From the NCBI GenBank assembly GCA_037042915.1, contig CM073193.1, forward strand, positions 5,270,001 to 5,334,000: DNA of 64,000 nucleotides. The letters are read 5' to 3'. The notes below the pieces were generated by a model that saw only the letters and a list, made by a program, of their open reading frames with translations, made no database searches and was not told the origin of the DNA. The DNA is from Auricularia sp. M13. Its lineage: Eukaryota; Basidiomycota; Agaricomycetes; Auriculariales; Auriculariaceae. The position numbers and the translations under genes were made by a program. This document shows, one piece after another, positions 10,585 to 21,923 of this stretch (positions are counted from its first letter, which is position 1; every line of letters begins with the position of its first letter).

Positions 10585-10982
10585 GTATCTTCGAAGATAC
10601 GAAGTTCTTCGCTCAACTGGGGTCTCTTCAAATTCAGACGTCTCTGTGGAAACTACTTCGTCCCTGGTTTCCTGCGCTCGTGCACCTCCCGAAGCTCATT
10701 GTCGAGATCGACGATGAAGGACCTGCTGTCGCTAATCTCCCAGAAGAAGCACTAGACTGTCCGAATCTGACCACTCTTGCTATCCAAGCAAAATACGACT
10801 TCGCTTGGGTGGCAGTGGGAGACCTTCTGACTTTTGTGGATCGTCTCACGAATGGGCGAGTTGCTCTCCAGCTGCGACGAGTTTTAGTGGATGGGCAACG
10901 GGACCTGCTTACTGCACGCTTCGAATCGGTCGATTATTCTCTGGAACGATACCTCATTTCCCAATTGCCGCGCCGGGGATAG
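10585..10982 (+). pseudogene. F-box protein gene, 3' part
   Basis: From the base after the 3' LTR the frame left at 1362 continues (I-F-E-D-T-K-F-F) without a stop to TAG at 10980-10982. This adds about 130 residues with the same irregular Leu-rich composition. The fragment has no promoter of its own apart from the LTR, so a chimeric LTR-driven transcript is possible but not shown. It belongs with the 362-1362 segment as one host gene of about 465 residues. Confidence 0.8.
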
Positions 10983-11535
10983 GACTTTCAGTGATACTCG
11001 GTACAGAAACAGCCAGTTGCGGATGACGAGATGGGCGAATGTTCGGTGATTGGATGGGCAGGAATATCAACTCACACGTTGAATCGCGCTATATATCTCC
11101 GTTGATACTACATATTGTGACGTACTGGCGGGTGTTAGTCTGAATTTGGTGAGCCGACTCGACTGACTGGGGCTTCAGTCATTCTCTCTAGTCCCTAGTT
11201 GACAGAATATTGCGCGATATGTAAAGTTCGTTACTGATGTACCTCCAGTTCGCGTGGCGACGGTGGTACTTGTTATGTCTAGACCTGCGAGGAAGCTCTC
11301 GAGGGTATTCCCGCTGGCAAGCAAGGTAGTCTAATTGATGTCCCGAATACCCCTGCCGAGTCATTTTCGGTTTGTTAGTTTGATATTTTTGCTGTTGCTT
11401 GGGGTTCATGAATTGCCAATTTTCAATGGACTATACAAGTTGAGGTGCTACACGTGATGAGACATTACTTGAAATCCTACATTAGTTTCCAGGTTTGCGA
11501 GACAGCGAGAAGATAGCGCTGATGAGCGAAACGGC
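10983..11535. other. Intergenic between convergent genes, nothing recognised
   Basis: This AT-richer spacer lies between the 3' end of the split F-box gene and the 3' end of the gene at 11536. No coding exon, RNA gene or repeat was recognised. Confidence 0.4.
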
Positions 11536-12385
11536 TCAGGAAAACTCCCACCCATCGCCCCACGCAGCCCGAGCGATCTCGGCGCTGATGGTATGTCGAT
11601 CCTTGGGCACGCGACGAGTACTCGCAGGTACAGTTCGCCGTCGAAATGGGGCAGATATCGTCGGCGTGGTGGACTGCACGGGCGATGTCGACCGAGAGCT
11701 AGGCACGGGGGAGAGAGGTCTGCCATGGGGTGTGGTTGGTGAGGACGAACGCCCGTCTAGAGAAATTATGCGACGCAGAGGGCTCGGGCGAGGGGGTGAA
11801 AAGCGATCCCCAGCATTCCAACTGCGCGGCCGGACTTTGTGTTCAGAGAGTTCAGGATTGGAATTGGAAGACGATGAAACGAGGGAGGAGGATCGTGAGT
11901 GACATACAGACGGGGGAGGTGCGTGTTCAACAGATATTGTCGGCAGCGGGGAGTGCGGTGTGCTAGGCGGCGCCGGCGGCGGAGAAATCGGTCGACGCGG
12001 CGAGCTATCAGGAGACTGCGCAGCTGCCTCGTGGGAGGAGAGAGGCAGCGGCAGGGCCGTTACGATTGGCGACGGCAGCGACGCCCCCTTTGGTAACTTG
12101 CTGAGAGTACTGTCGGTACTGAAATTGCGCGAATCCGCGTGGCGTGACATTCGCGCAGGCCTGTGCGAGCGTGTCTTGGCGGCTGGCATGCTGCGGCGTG
12201 GAGGAGGTGCGATTGGAGTCACGATGTGAGCCAAGCCGAGTATCACAACCAAAGTGCTCTGTAAAAAGACGGCCATGAGTCGCAGGATGAAATCTCGAGG
12301 CCAGAACACGCACCGCCGCGGACCAGAACAGGGATAAAGCAACAGCAGCGATGAGGGCGAGTGCCGTCCGCCCGTATGCACACAT
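11536..12385 (-). CDS. Small membrane-anchored protein, AEIARAAW family, copy 1
   Basis: There are two exons, 12314-12385 and 11536-12258, with a 55-nt GT-AG intron between them in phase 0. Exon 1 encodes a start Met and a hydrophobic segment ending W-S-A-A. Exon 2 continues the hydrophobic stretch (V-V-I-L-G-L-A-H-I-V), then a long Pro/Ser/Arg-rich region, and ends with the motif D-R-H-x-x-S-A-E-I-A-R-A-A-W about 10 residues before the stop. The predicted protein is about 264 residues with one N-terminal membrane anchor and a disordered body. A paralogue with the same intron position, anchor and terminal motif lies at 21924-22588. The function is unknown. Confidence 0.7.
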
Positions 12386-12985
12386 CGAGCGCACATTTAT
12401 CGAGCGCGTTGTGTTACTGCAGAAAGGCGGGAAGGCAAGGGTTGCCGATTTAGAGTTTTCGGGAGCGCTCGCGTGTTTACGCGGCCGCCGGATTCCTCGG
12501 CCGCCGTTCGTCAGCTCGTACCGGCCGGCAAATTCGTCACCGCACGCGTGCATAATCCACATTGCTGATGCGCCTGGTCAGCGCCGGACGCGAGATTGTA
12601 AAGCACTTCACGCCGCCGTAAACGAGGCAAGGTCTCTTTCCTCCCGTAGGCAATCTAGCGCACGTGGCGTGCCTGTCGATCCGACTGGCACAGAGCTTCT
12701 TTGATTTCGGGAAAGCATCAGTTCGACAAATCCCAGGAGCGTGCACTTACCAGACACTGTGTAAAGTAGATTTCAAACGACATCGTGCGAGGAATATTGC
12801 GCTAGAGAAAGTATTACTTGGTAATGATCATCTTAATGCTGAATGAGGAGGCACGGTACGACGCAACTCGTGATTTCGTCTTTGATAACCTGCGGTTGGA
12901 ACGGGTCGGCTCCAGGGCCCTCAGAGACAGGAAAGGTACGAAACGCGTCAATGACAAAGGCGTGTCACAAATAATGAAGCGCGTA
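12386..12985. other. Intergenic, no gene seen
   Basis: This is upstream sequence of the gene at 11536-12385 and spacer before the MITE. Short open frames here have no protein-like features. Confidence 0.4.
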
Positions 12986-13162
12986 CAGTCGAAGCCCTCA
13001 TAAGCCATAGCCCTCTTCGTCCATAACCCATAGCCGGCCAGAGCATTTGGCCACCTCCGGAATCGCAATTTACATACAAATACCCGCCCTGTTAGGCCAT
13101 GATTCACATAACCCATAGGTTTTCGGGGGTCCAAATGCCATGGCTTATAAGGGTTTCGACTG
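12986..13162. mobile_element. 177-bp MITE with TA target duplication
   Basis: The ends are inverted repeats of about 25 bp (12986-13010 and 13138-13162, roughly three mismatches) that start CAGTCGAA. TA lies directly outside each end (12984-12985 and 13163-13164). CAGT ends with a TA duplication point to a Tc1/mariner-type non-autonomous element. Inside, a CATAACCCATAG-like motif occurs more than once. The element ends four bases from the stop codon of the F-box gene at 13167. Confidence 0.7.
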
Positions 13163-13166
13163 TATC

Positions 13167-14504
13167 CTACACAGGGATGTCAAGACGGCGAAACGTCGAC
13201 ACACTACCCCATTCCGGCCAGAACACCTGGATCTCCACGCGACTCACAACATGCACAATGCATCTCAGCCAGTCCGGCTCTTCGAAGCCCACCTGCGCTA
13301 CACGGCCCATGCCAGAGACCGTGATGCCAGATGTATCCTCGTAAAAGTGATCGAGGACGGTGGCTGGCAAGCTCGGGTCGTCGTTGACCAGCGGCCACGG
13401 CTTGTAGAGACTTCGACGCGACGTCTCGGGCACGGCGTAAGCGCGCGCGTTTGGACCAGACAGGAAGGCGACGAAGGTACGCTGCCCTCTGGGCACATTC
13501 GGGTCACCGGTCAGCTTGATGCCTTCTATGCGGCGCCCACGCACGGGCGCCGAGAGCTTCTCCCAGGGCCAGTCGATATCGGGATTTGTAGGTGACGCAT
13601 CATCCACAGCATGAATGAAAACGAGCTCTGTTCCATGCGCTCCGTATGTGCCGCAGTACCAGCCCGCCTTAACCGGCTTGTCTTCTTCGAATTTGTCTGG
13701 AGATAGCAAGGGGACAAGCCGGTGGGGCGGGTAGCTGAGCGCTGGAAGTCGCGTATCGCCGTGTAGAATCGTCCCAGGAGCAATGCGGAGCGCAGGGGTG
13801 AGGCAAGGGGGCGGGAAAGGAGCTACAGACGATTCGCTCAGGCTGCCAGCCCAGGGCTGACACGTTATATCCTTGACAGGACTACCACGCATGCTCATTG
13901 ATACGCCAGGCAAGGGCTGGCCGCGAGAGTCGGCGCCAAGCGGCACATATTTCGCACAGTCGAGCTGGTGCATGTCGAAAGCCGGTTGGAGAAGCTCCAC
14001 ACGCATGACGCCCCGGGAGGAGCGCACGATGAGGGAGCCCATGTGGTACTGAGCGTTCGGAGGGATGGCGTGGCCCTCCCGGGCGGAGTCTATGTCGTTG
14101 TCGGGGATAAAATGATGCAGCGCGATGACGCCTCGGTCGAAGTCAGGCGCGATGCGGAATACACCGCCACGCACCCCTTCCGTGCCAGCCCACCAGCCGC
14201 AGCGTGGAAGCCAGAGACGCAGAAAGTCCTTCCAGAAGTCAACCAGCGCTACATCATTGAGACCACCCAGCCAAATTTGTAGATCGAATATCGTCGCGCC
14301 AGTGGGTGCATGCGCAAGGAGCAACCGAGCACAGATGGTGCGCCACAGGCCGTCGTCTTTAGATATACGAGAAAAGCGGCGGGAGAGCGGGGTCACTGCG
14401 AGCAAAGCTTCCTGTGGCTCTAGTTCCTGTATAACGCGTAGCACCAGCTCGTCCGGCCACGCGTCAAACAGGCTCTTGGAGAGTGCGGCCGCTAGGAAGC
14501 AGAC
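13167..14504 (-). CDS. F-box protein
   Basis: This long frame on the minus strand ends at TAG 13167-13169. Near its N-terminus it has an F-box: W-P-D-E-L-V-L-R-V-I-Q-E-L, then L-S-R-R-F and D-D-G-L-W (about 14330-14465). The C-terminal part is about 370 residues and contains the motif C-G-W-W-A-G-T-E-G-V-R-G-G, typical of a fungal family of F-box proteins with a beta-rich C-terminal domain. It probably acts as an SCF ubiquitin-ligase adaptor. The start is not resolved. The frame is open upstream of the F-box, and a small first exon ending near the AG at 14505-14506 is likely. The 3' end abuts the MITE. Confidence 0.75.
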   Translation of the reverse strand, partial: VCFLAAALSKSLFDAWPDELVLRVIQELEPQEALLAVTPLSRRFSRISKDDGLWRTICARLLLAHAPTGATIFDLQIWLGGLNDVALVDFWKDFLRLWLPRCGWWAGTEGVRGGVFRIAPDFDRGVIALHHFIPDNDIDSAREGHAIPPNAQYHMGSLIVRSSRGVMRVELLQPAFDMHQLDCAKYVPLGADSRGQPLPGVSMSMRGSPVKDITCQPWAGSLSESSVAPFPPPCLTPALRIAPGTILHGDTRLPALSYPPHRLVPLLSPDKFEEDKPVKAGWYCGTYGAHGTELVFIHAVDDASPTNPDIDWPWEKLSAPVRGRRIEGIKLTGDPNVPRGQRTFVAFLSGPNARAYAVPETSRRSLYKPWPLVNDDPSLPATVLDHFYEDTSGITVSGMGRVAQVGFEEPDWLRCIVHVVSRVEIQVFWPEWGSVSTFRRLDIPV

Positions 14505-14890
14505 CTGAATATTGCGCCGGCAGCGTATGCACGTGCTTACGATGTGACATTTTTGACGGATCTGCGCTATTCAGCGCTGATCCTGCAAGCCAGAAGATCT
14601 GCGGGCAGAGACAAGATACAATCGGCATCGACCGTTGGCATGCTTCCGCTTTCACGGCGATGATGTCCTCCGACTACAAGACTATATATCCCGTGCGAGT
14701 CTGCCTTTGATAAGAAAAATAGCTCTCGCTCAACGCTGCAAGCTCAGCCAGTGGCAAATCTCTACAGCTTCTTACTGCCTACGGCAACGCTCCGGCGGAT
14801 CAGCCAATGACAGCGACTTTGTGTACTCCAAGCTCGAGCTTGCTCCTCTTCCATCTGAAACATATCCTTATGATGCGTCCTCCTAACCAG
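14505..14890. other. Intergenic or unresolved 5' exons
   Basis: This should hold the 5' end of the F-box gene and possibly upstream exons of the plus-strand fragment at 14891. A short hairpin (GGATC...GATCC, about 14558-14583) is visible. No complete gene could be built. Confidence 0.3.
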
Positions 14891-15072
14891 GGATTCAGAA
14901 AGACGTCCTCAGGCGCAGCGCAGACGCGTTCGAGAGGTACGAGGAGCGGGACACACGTCTGGAGCACAGGACGCCCGTTGGGATGGCGCGCCGCGGACGC
15001 GAGGGAGAGAGCGAAGCACGCGTACGGCGGGTCGGGGAGCGCATTTCAGCACTGAAACTAGGAAGACTTTAA
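14891..15072 (+). other. Orphan coding-like terminal exon
   Basis: After a good branch and acceptor sequence (CTAACCAG ending at 14890) the plus strand has an open frame to TAA 15070-15072. It encodes a charged, helical segment (D-A-F-E-R-Y-E-E-R-D-T-R-L-E) with coding-like composition. No upstream exon in matching phase was found with confidence. It may be the 3' exon of an unrecognised gene or a remnant. Confidence 0.3.
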
Positions 15073-16801
15073 ACAACTGCCAGGATGGATCACCCGGCTG
15101 TCGCTATCTGAGATACTACCGGTGTCGCATCTGGAGTGGACCTGGAGGTCGAGGACGGGGAGCTGCCGCTGGAAGTGATTCTTGCGTGGATCTGCAGATT
15201 GGTCCTCGACAGGTAGGCTGTCCCGAATGATGTCGCCCGAGGCTGACACGCGTTCACCGCTGGCACTGGGCCCATGATTGTGTGGTGGTGGAAAATTGTT
15301 AGAGATTACCGTCATGGTTTTCTGCAAGAATACAAGTGAATCTATTGAATGTGGCACAATAGAAATCTCGGTGCCACTCTCTCACATATTACAAAGGATA
15401 CTCATTGAACAAGTGAATAGTTTGAATGGTGGTCCTGAAATTAGTTAACAACCACCCTCAAGCGATTATCGTTCATTCTTGCAGAAAACCAGTCTACGAA
15501 TCTCTTACAAATGTCAACCAATCCACTATTCCGGGTCCAGTGTGGAAAACAAGGGGGGGTAGCCGGCAAAATCCGGTACATCACGTTACTATGGATGGGT
15601 CCTCCGAGCTTGCGCTGCAGAGGTTGCTGACCCCGGGCTCCGGCGGAGCCGGAGGCCGGTCCGGTGCATCGTAGACCCAGTGGACTACATGTCTGCATGC
15701 TGAGGTTGACTGAGAGCTGTAATCCAACAATTCATGAAGTTTTGAAGCTCCCTGTGTGCAGCAAATGTGCAGCAACCAAGCTTTAACTTGTCAATAACAC
15801 TTGCTGGCTCCACTAGCAATGATCAAAACCGGAACATGCGGAAGTATATCCGCGGATACGGAAGCATTTCCGCGGATATAGGATGGATACCCTCAGCCTC
15901 TGCAGCTTGCAGAGGTTACCGACCCCATGCCGTCATTTTGCTTCCGGCCCCCCCTTGCTGGAAAAAGACAATGGCGCCAGTAGCGGCAGAGGCTCAGTAA
16001 CGTCCGGCTGTTACTCTCATGACACGGTCAAGTGGAGGAAAGTTGGATGCGTCAGGCGCTGCGCGAGCGTGCAAAAATCTGGCTGGACAGTCCCTAGGAG
16101 ACTTGCGACCCGGGCTGTGAAGATGGGCCCGACGAGGACAAAGGACAGAGCGCTCAAAGTCCAGTAGGTGCACGGGTTGAAGACGTCTCAATCATCTGTA
16201 CTGAATCTCTGGAGCCAGGAGTGTAGCAGGATGCCGCCTGTAGGCGCTGTTGGTCGTGTTTTATGTGGGAGGGGGACTGATTTCGCAATTGTGTGACTTG
16301 TGGTTGACAATGGCTTGACTGGAGCGTGATACCAATCCCTGTGAACGTATAGCAGCAAAGAATAGGCAGGCTTGTAGCGGAAGTGGCTGGGAACGTGCAA
16401 TGGTGTTGGCATGAGTCGCAATCGGATCTGAATATGCCAATGTCCAAGACTAGGATCAATACGCTGGTGACTGACGTAGCAACTTCAAATGAAAATGACA
16501 CCAGTACTGGACCTAGGTGAGCGCCACTGCGGAAACAGAGCATTGGGCGGCTGTCCGAGGCCGGTGCGCCTGGCAGCTGTCGGCCTGCCAATATTATGAT
16601 CACGAACACTGCCCGTAAACCGATTAAGAACGGAAAACGGTGAGCATGTGTACCGGAGTGATTGTTGGATAGCAGGCCCGCGCAACAGCGATAGAGTGCA
16701 GCCGCGCGCCCCTGGTGGCAGGAGGAAGAAGCGGTGTTGGCCGGCGATTGAAATGGGCATGCCTTTCTCTTTCTTCCGCGCCAGTGGCCGCCGTCTTTTT
16801 C
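15073..16801. other. Long intergenic stretch, no gene supported
   Basis: Several short open frames occur on both strands but none has consistent splice sites or recognisable domains. Local features are a GC-rich inverted patch near 15636-15662 and a repeated palindromic motif TCCGCGGATA at about 15850-15880. The right end should contain the promoter of the gene at 16802. Confidence 0.4.
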
Positions 16802-18127
16802 ATGCTGTTCGCACGGGCAGCCCTTTTTACATTTCTTTATACGTTCTCTCTTCGAATAACCCAAGCAACGGCCGCTCCAGGAGACTCGGATACGGACGTG
16901 GTCGACGATAGCGACCCGCGTGCCATCTTCACGCCCGTCGAGCTGCGGTCGTGTGCTGAGCCAGGCGACTGCCAGGGCGCCTGGTACGCAATTATATGCG
17001 CCCTGTGACCTTGCAGGCTCATACAGCATCTTAGGTTTCTGGATACGAGGTCGATTAATTCGCGGAGCACGCTGCACTTGACCTCGGGGCCGGACACTGC
17101 ATTTGAGCTGAAATTCCAGGGTGCGCACCTCATCTATCCCAAACTACTTAATAAATAAACGCGTGCTCGTAGGCTCTAGCGTCGCTGTGTTCGGCGCCAA
17201 GCTGCCCAACGGCGCATCGGCAGTCGTCACGCTCGACGCTGGCACGCCTGAGCGAATATCCACGCAGTCAAACATTCCCGAGTTTCAAGCACAGCTGTAC
17301 TCCCGCCGGGATGTGGACCCTACCCAGCAACATACTCTGCGTATCACCTACGACGGGAATGCGCAACAGCTGCTCGGTATCGACTTCATCCAGATTGGGC
17401 AAGGAACGGCGCAACCGCCGGACCAGTGCGCAGGCTGCCAGCTCTCCATCTATCGCAGCTGACGTGATGATTTCCACAGACCCGACTCTCCTCCGCCGCC
17501 TGCAAACCCCACAGATGGCGGTTCCGCAGCCTCCTCATCCCCCGCACCGTCCTCCACGCCGTCGGGCGATGCGTCCGCTTCCTCCGCCAAGTACGGGTTT
17601 TTCTATCTATTTATCTACGCGCGTCGTCAATCTGAATCTCTGACGGTCTGTCCAACAGACGTTTTCCACCCGCCGCCGCCGCAGCCATCGGCTTCGGTTC
17701 GGCCGTCGCGGCGCTCATCGTGCTCGTCGGGCTCTTCCTCTTCGCCCGCCGACGAATGAAGAGCGACCGCCGAGCGCGCTCGGGCCACCCCGACGGGCGC
17801 AAGATGAGCTGGTGGGACTTCACGAGCAGCATCACCTCCGGCGGCGGCGCCCCGCCGGCGAGCGCCGCGTGGCGCCAGTGGTCGCACTTCACCACCATCC
17901 AGGACCAGAATCCGAACCAGCCGCAGCCCACGCACATCAACACCTCCATGGGCGCCGTCGCCGCGGACTCGCCCGTCGCGCGCTGGGCGAGCGACGTCCA
18001 CAGCCTGCAGTCGCCTCTGTCCCAGACGCGCACGCAGCAGAGCGCGCGCAGTGCACCGCGCCTTGTTTCGTATCACGCGTCACCGCTACGCCAGCAGCAT
18101 CGCGAACACGATCGGACTTGGGCTTGA
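16802..18127 (+). CDS. Secreted-type single-pass membrane protein with beta-sandwich ectodomain
   Basis: Five exons in consistent phase: 16802-16983, 17035-17120, 17173-17425, 17480-17590 and 17659-18127 (366 residues). The first intron could instead end at 17016. Residues 1-25 form a signal peptide. Next comes D-S-D-P-R and an ectodomain with strand motifs F-E-L-K-F-Q-G-S-S-V-A-V-F-G and H-T-L-R-I-T-Y. This pattern is common in a large Agaricomycete family of extracellular beta-sandwich proteins. A Pro/Ser stalk, one transmembrane helix near residues 215-240 (L-I-V-L-V-G-L-F-L-F followed by A-R-R-R) and a cytosolic tail of about 125 residues follow. It is probably a cell-surface protein, and its ligand is unknown. 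Confidence 0.8.
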
Positions 18128-18586
18128 GTCGGACTAGGTTATTTCGGCATTATATTTTCCTTCACACATCGACTTCCCACCCTGCAGTCATTTTTCTGTG
18201 ACTTTATCATTATTCAATTCTAGTGCTTTTCTTGGGATACTGACCTTAGAGCCTTGCAGCTTGCAGGCTTTACGTTTGCGTGCTCGCTACTGGGATCGCG
18301 CACATCTGATCCGGTTGCTCCTGTACAGCTGGCGATCACCACTTGGACTGCTCTCTGCACTGCTCGCGGTCTTACCGGCTCTGTTGGCTGACTCAGATGC
18401 GATACTCCTTGATTTGGCTTTGTTGCATCTCAGCAACACCCATCCGACGGCGACCTCATCATTGCTTTTATCTGGATAGCTGCGCTCTCGCGGGCAGTGC
18501 TTGCTGCATGGTTTTCCAATCAATTAGTCGACATATCGTACACAGTTCGTGCATCGCTGGATCCTGCTCAAGCTCTCGCTGCCACC
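18128..18586. other. Intergenic between convergent genes
   Basis: This spacer lies between two convergent gene ends. A Leu-rich open frame here has no other coding support, and no feature was recognised. Confidence 0.4.
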
Positions 18587-20002
18587 CTAATTTGCCTCTC
18601 CCTCGGACCTCTCGCTGTCTTCGCACTCTTGGACGCAGTAAGATCTCCCAAGGAAAGTTCTACGCGAACTATAAGCGGGACTCTGCAAAGCTTCGGACGC
18701 AGACCTACTCTCGAGACTTTTGCGCAGGTTCTCCGCCAGCTCTTCGAATCGCGCAGCGGTCTTCATGTTACTCTCGTCGCGTTCTTCCTGCGAGAAGAGA
18801 GCCAGCTTCGCTTTTGGCTTTTGTGCATCGGATATCTTCGGCTTAAGGGATATGGAAATCTTGACGCGACTCGGCTTGGAGTCTGGGTCCGCTCTGCTAC
18901 ATGTGAGATTACGTTACAGAAAGGGCATTGGCAGAGGACGTACCCATTCTCCGCGCTGTCGTCTTGTATCCGGGTTTGCGCCAGGCCCTTCGCGAGTGAG
19001 TCGATATCATTATCGTCCTTCCTTGCTGTCGTTTCTGTTGCCGATGTGGGCGAAGAAGGATGCTCGTCGGCGGCAACCTTCGTAGCCAATTTTGGAAGCC
19101 GCTCGCGCGCACCGTCGTCTGGCTCGCTACTACCAGTATCGCTCGAATAGTCCACCAGCTTGGACAACGTCGACCGTTTCTTGCCGTCTTTCTGCTCTGC
19201 ATTCCAGATGGCTTCTACGACGTCCAGGTTCGTCGGCGTCGGTGTTGAAATGTGCAGCCCGGGCTACGATATTCAATGATGAGAAGCCTGGATTCGTGGA
19301 AGCACAGATTGTCCATATCACTCACGAGGGCCTTTGCGACGTTCCTGCGCATCTGCGCCAGCTTCATCTTCGTTTTCCATGCTTGCGTGCTCCGCTCCTT
19401 CGTCTGGTTTCAGAGGCAGCGCAATGGTAACGATTGCAACTTACATCGTAGCTCTGATACAGCATCTCCAATTGCGCCCTCGTCAATCGATGCAAGCGGT
19501 CGATCGCGCGCTCGCAGACGGTGTCAAACGCGTCCAGATCGTCCTCCTCGACGCGGTAGCCCGGCCACACCTTCACCACCTCGTCTCGCTCAACCGTGAA
19601 CGGCCGCGAGATGGCATAGTGTGTAGCCTTCTCCTTCTCGGACGGAGGCCAAGTGGGCGTAACGACCAGCTTCGCCGAATTCTGAAAGGGGTGACCTAGC
19701 GTGCGGCCCACGGCGACGGCGAAGAGCTGGTGCAGCCCGTTGAGGTTCGCCACGGGGCGCTTCTCGAAGGTAGCCAGCGCCGCGAGCTCCACCTCGTCTT
19801 CGTCGCGGACGTCGAGCACCACGCACGGGCGCAGCTTTCCGAAGCGTCCGTGGTATCGCTGCTCCAGCACCGCGTCGAAGTCCGCGCGCATGCGCGCTGT
19901 CATGGGCAGAGTGCGCCGCAGATGCCATGCCTCGCGCAAGATGGGCTCGTTCACGGAGCAGTGCACAAGTACGATGTCGCCTGAAGAGATCCTTGGAGTC
20001 AT
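18587..20002 (-). CDS. RPVV-family protein, copy 1
   Basis: Four exons: 19445-20002, 19326-19403, 18944-19263 and 18587-18896. Phases are consistent and give 421 residues. The N-terminal half carries G-D-I-V-L-V near residue 8 and R-P-C-V-V-L near residue 58, then L-A-T-F, V-V-T-P-T-W-P-P and H-Y-A-I-S-R. The gene at 27022-28109 has the same series (R-P-V-I-V-V, L-A-T-F, I-T-P-S-W-P, Y-A-I-A), so the two are paralogues. The C-terminal half is charged and probably disordered, with a Lys-rich stretch (K-P-K-I-S-D-A-Q-K-P-K). The order GDIVLV...RPxVV recalls small MazF/PemK-like beta-barrels, but that is a weak pattern match. A TATAAAG lies about 70 bp before the start. The ATG overlaps the stop codon of the upstream gene. 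Confidence 0.65.
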
Positions 20003-21557
20003 TGTGAATGTGGTGGGTGGTGGTGGAGGTGAAAGGAGCTGTGATGCAGAGGTGCAGGGCGCAGGGCCTTTATAACTAGGTTGTTCCACCACGATTGTAC
20101 TTCCGCTGTCAAGGTGATGGGGTTGTTCTGCGGAAGCTTCGGAGGAACCACGGTAAACACAGAATGCTCGATAGCGTCCTCAGGGGCGAGGACCTCGTCA
20201 TCAGCTGGCACGCTTTCAGTGATATAGGGTTGCCTAAGAATCGGGTTAACGCAGTCCCAGTTAGGAGACTCCTACAGTGCAAGGGCCGAAACGTACTGTT
20301 GGTCCAAGGTGCTCCCATTCTCCACCGCAACAACCGCAACTTCGCGCACCCATTCTCCCGTGCGCGGCTGGCCAGCGAGCCTCTTCAAGGCCATACGGTT
20401 CGTCCAGTGTTCTTCAATCCTGCAATTGACAACAGCGTACATGGATGGACTCCTCAGTTGAAAGAAGTGGCAGACGTACACCTTGAGGTCGTTGAGAAGC
20501 TCGTTTAGCTGCTCCGGACAGTCGAAGTCATCAAACGCCGCCAGGTCGAGCCAACTCTCCCCTCGCACGCGCAGTTCAGAAGAAGTCTGTCCAGGATCAG
20601 GATGATGAGCCCACGAATCCGGTAAATGTAGGTCTGAGCTTCCAGATGACAGTGAGTCACGATCGCAGGAGGAATCAGCCGCGTCTTCGATGCTCTGAGT
20701 CGCTGATCTACGAGCTCTAGGCGTGGGTCTTATATGCGGTAGTGACTGCAGAGAGTTAGACAGTCCGACGGAACTAGACGGAGATGGGCCGTTGTCATTG
20801 ACAGAAATGGCGCTCTCACAATCTCCTTCGAAAAGCGAGTCGCGCGAGACTGAGAAAGGGGCCGAATGCTCTGCACAAAGAACCTCAGAATCAGCCTCAG
20901 ACTGGTCTTCGCAAGATCATCGGACCTAGCATTCCAGACGGGCAGAACAGGCAGCACAGCAGGAACATGACTCGGATCGGATGGGCCAAGGTGGATGCGC
21001 GTGACGACCGAGGTGCACGCGACGAGCGTGTGGATGTAGCAGTCATCCCACTGGCATGGAAGAGAAGCAGAAGGTCGCATAGGGGCCCGACCGGCGGGAT
21101 GGCGTGCGCTGGCAGGCGAGAGGCCGATACTTGCGTACGAGTGACCCGACGCCTCGCGTCCGACGGCGCGGAAGTCGAATCCCAGCGGTTCGGTGTATGC
21201 GAGGTGGTTGGTGATGTGGTACTGCACAGACGACAGCAAGTCAGCAACAGGAACATTTTCTACCTGCAGAGAAACATGATGGTAACGTACGCGACTTATA
21301 AACACCAAAAATCGGCGCTTGGGAAGGAGCGCTGCTGCTGCTGTGGCCGTTGCATCCTGCATGTCCGCGACAGAGTCTACGGGATCGATTTCGAGCAGGA
21401 CGAGCGTGCCGAGCTTGACACTGCGAGTGCGCATGTCGGGCGCCTCCTCAACACCGGTCTCGGGAGCGCTCTCAGGCTTCAGAGCCATGTCGTCCGAGGG
21501 CGCGAGGTGTACTGAATTGGAGGCGTTGTCGATGACAACGACGTCAAGGTCTGCCAT
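19999..21557 (-). CDS. PEDAIEHR-family protein, copy A
   Basis: This is a multi-exon gene on the minus strand. Exon 1 (21291-21557) encodes E-I-D-P-V-D-S-V-A-D-M and A-T-A-T-A-A-A-A-L-L-P. After a 69-nt intron (21222-21290) comes Y-T-E-P-L-G-F-D-F and Q-W-D-D-C-Y-I-H-T-L. An intron of uncertain borders near 20930-20985 leads into an acidic Ser-rich stretch and S-W-L-D-L-A-A-F-D. Two more introns follow at about 20413-20475 and 20243-20304. The last exon has D-D-E-V-L-A-P-E-D-A-I-E-H. The motif order matches the copies at 28443, 57059 and 61456-63952. The function is unknown. The tail past the PEDAIEH motif overlaps the promoter and start of the next gene (ATGA overlap), so the true end could be earlier. 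Confidence 0.65.
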
Positions 21558-21923
21558 TGCCACTGGAAGGATGGTGGAGGTTCAAGTTCAAGAGCAATCG
21601 GGCGGACCGCCAACCTGCTGCACAATAGTTGCGTCGCAAGTGTTCTCACGATTGGCGCTCTGGAAGCGTAAGTCAACCTGTGAACGGCAGTTCACACCAG
21701 GCGTCTTCTCAGGCTGTGAAATACCTACGATTCATTTAATATTATGAACTCACCGAAAAGAAACGCCAGCTCTGAGTTCAAGCTGTAGGAGTCGAGGCGG
21801 CAGACCTGGTCAACATCTACTCCGGAAGAATTATATTCCTACAGCGCGGATCCACCCACACGAGAAAAGGGAGAAAGCCAAAACGAGCGTGAACATCTAT
21901 GTAGAGTAATGTGCCGCGGCGCC
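21558..21923. other. Intergenic
   Basis: This spacer holds the promoter region of the PEDAIEHR copy A gene and the 3' flank of the gene at 21924. No gene was recognised. Confidence 0.4.

Noticed and set aside
16154-17128. A 324-codon minus-strand open frame
   Set aside because: It is antisense to the well-supported membrane-protein gene at 16802-18127 and has no domain or splice support.
18587-20002. Calling the RPVV genes MazF/PemK-type toxins
   Set aside because: Only two short motifs agree. Spacing and length differ, and no catalytic residues could be assigned, so the resemblance is left as a weak hint.
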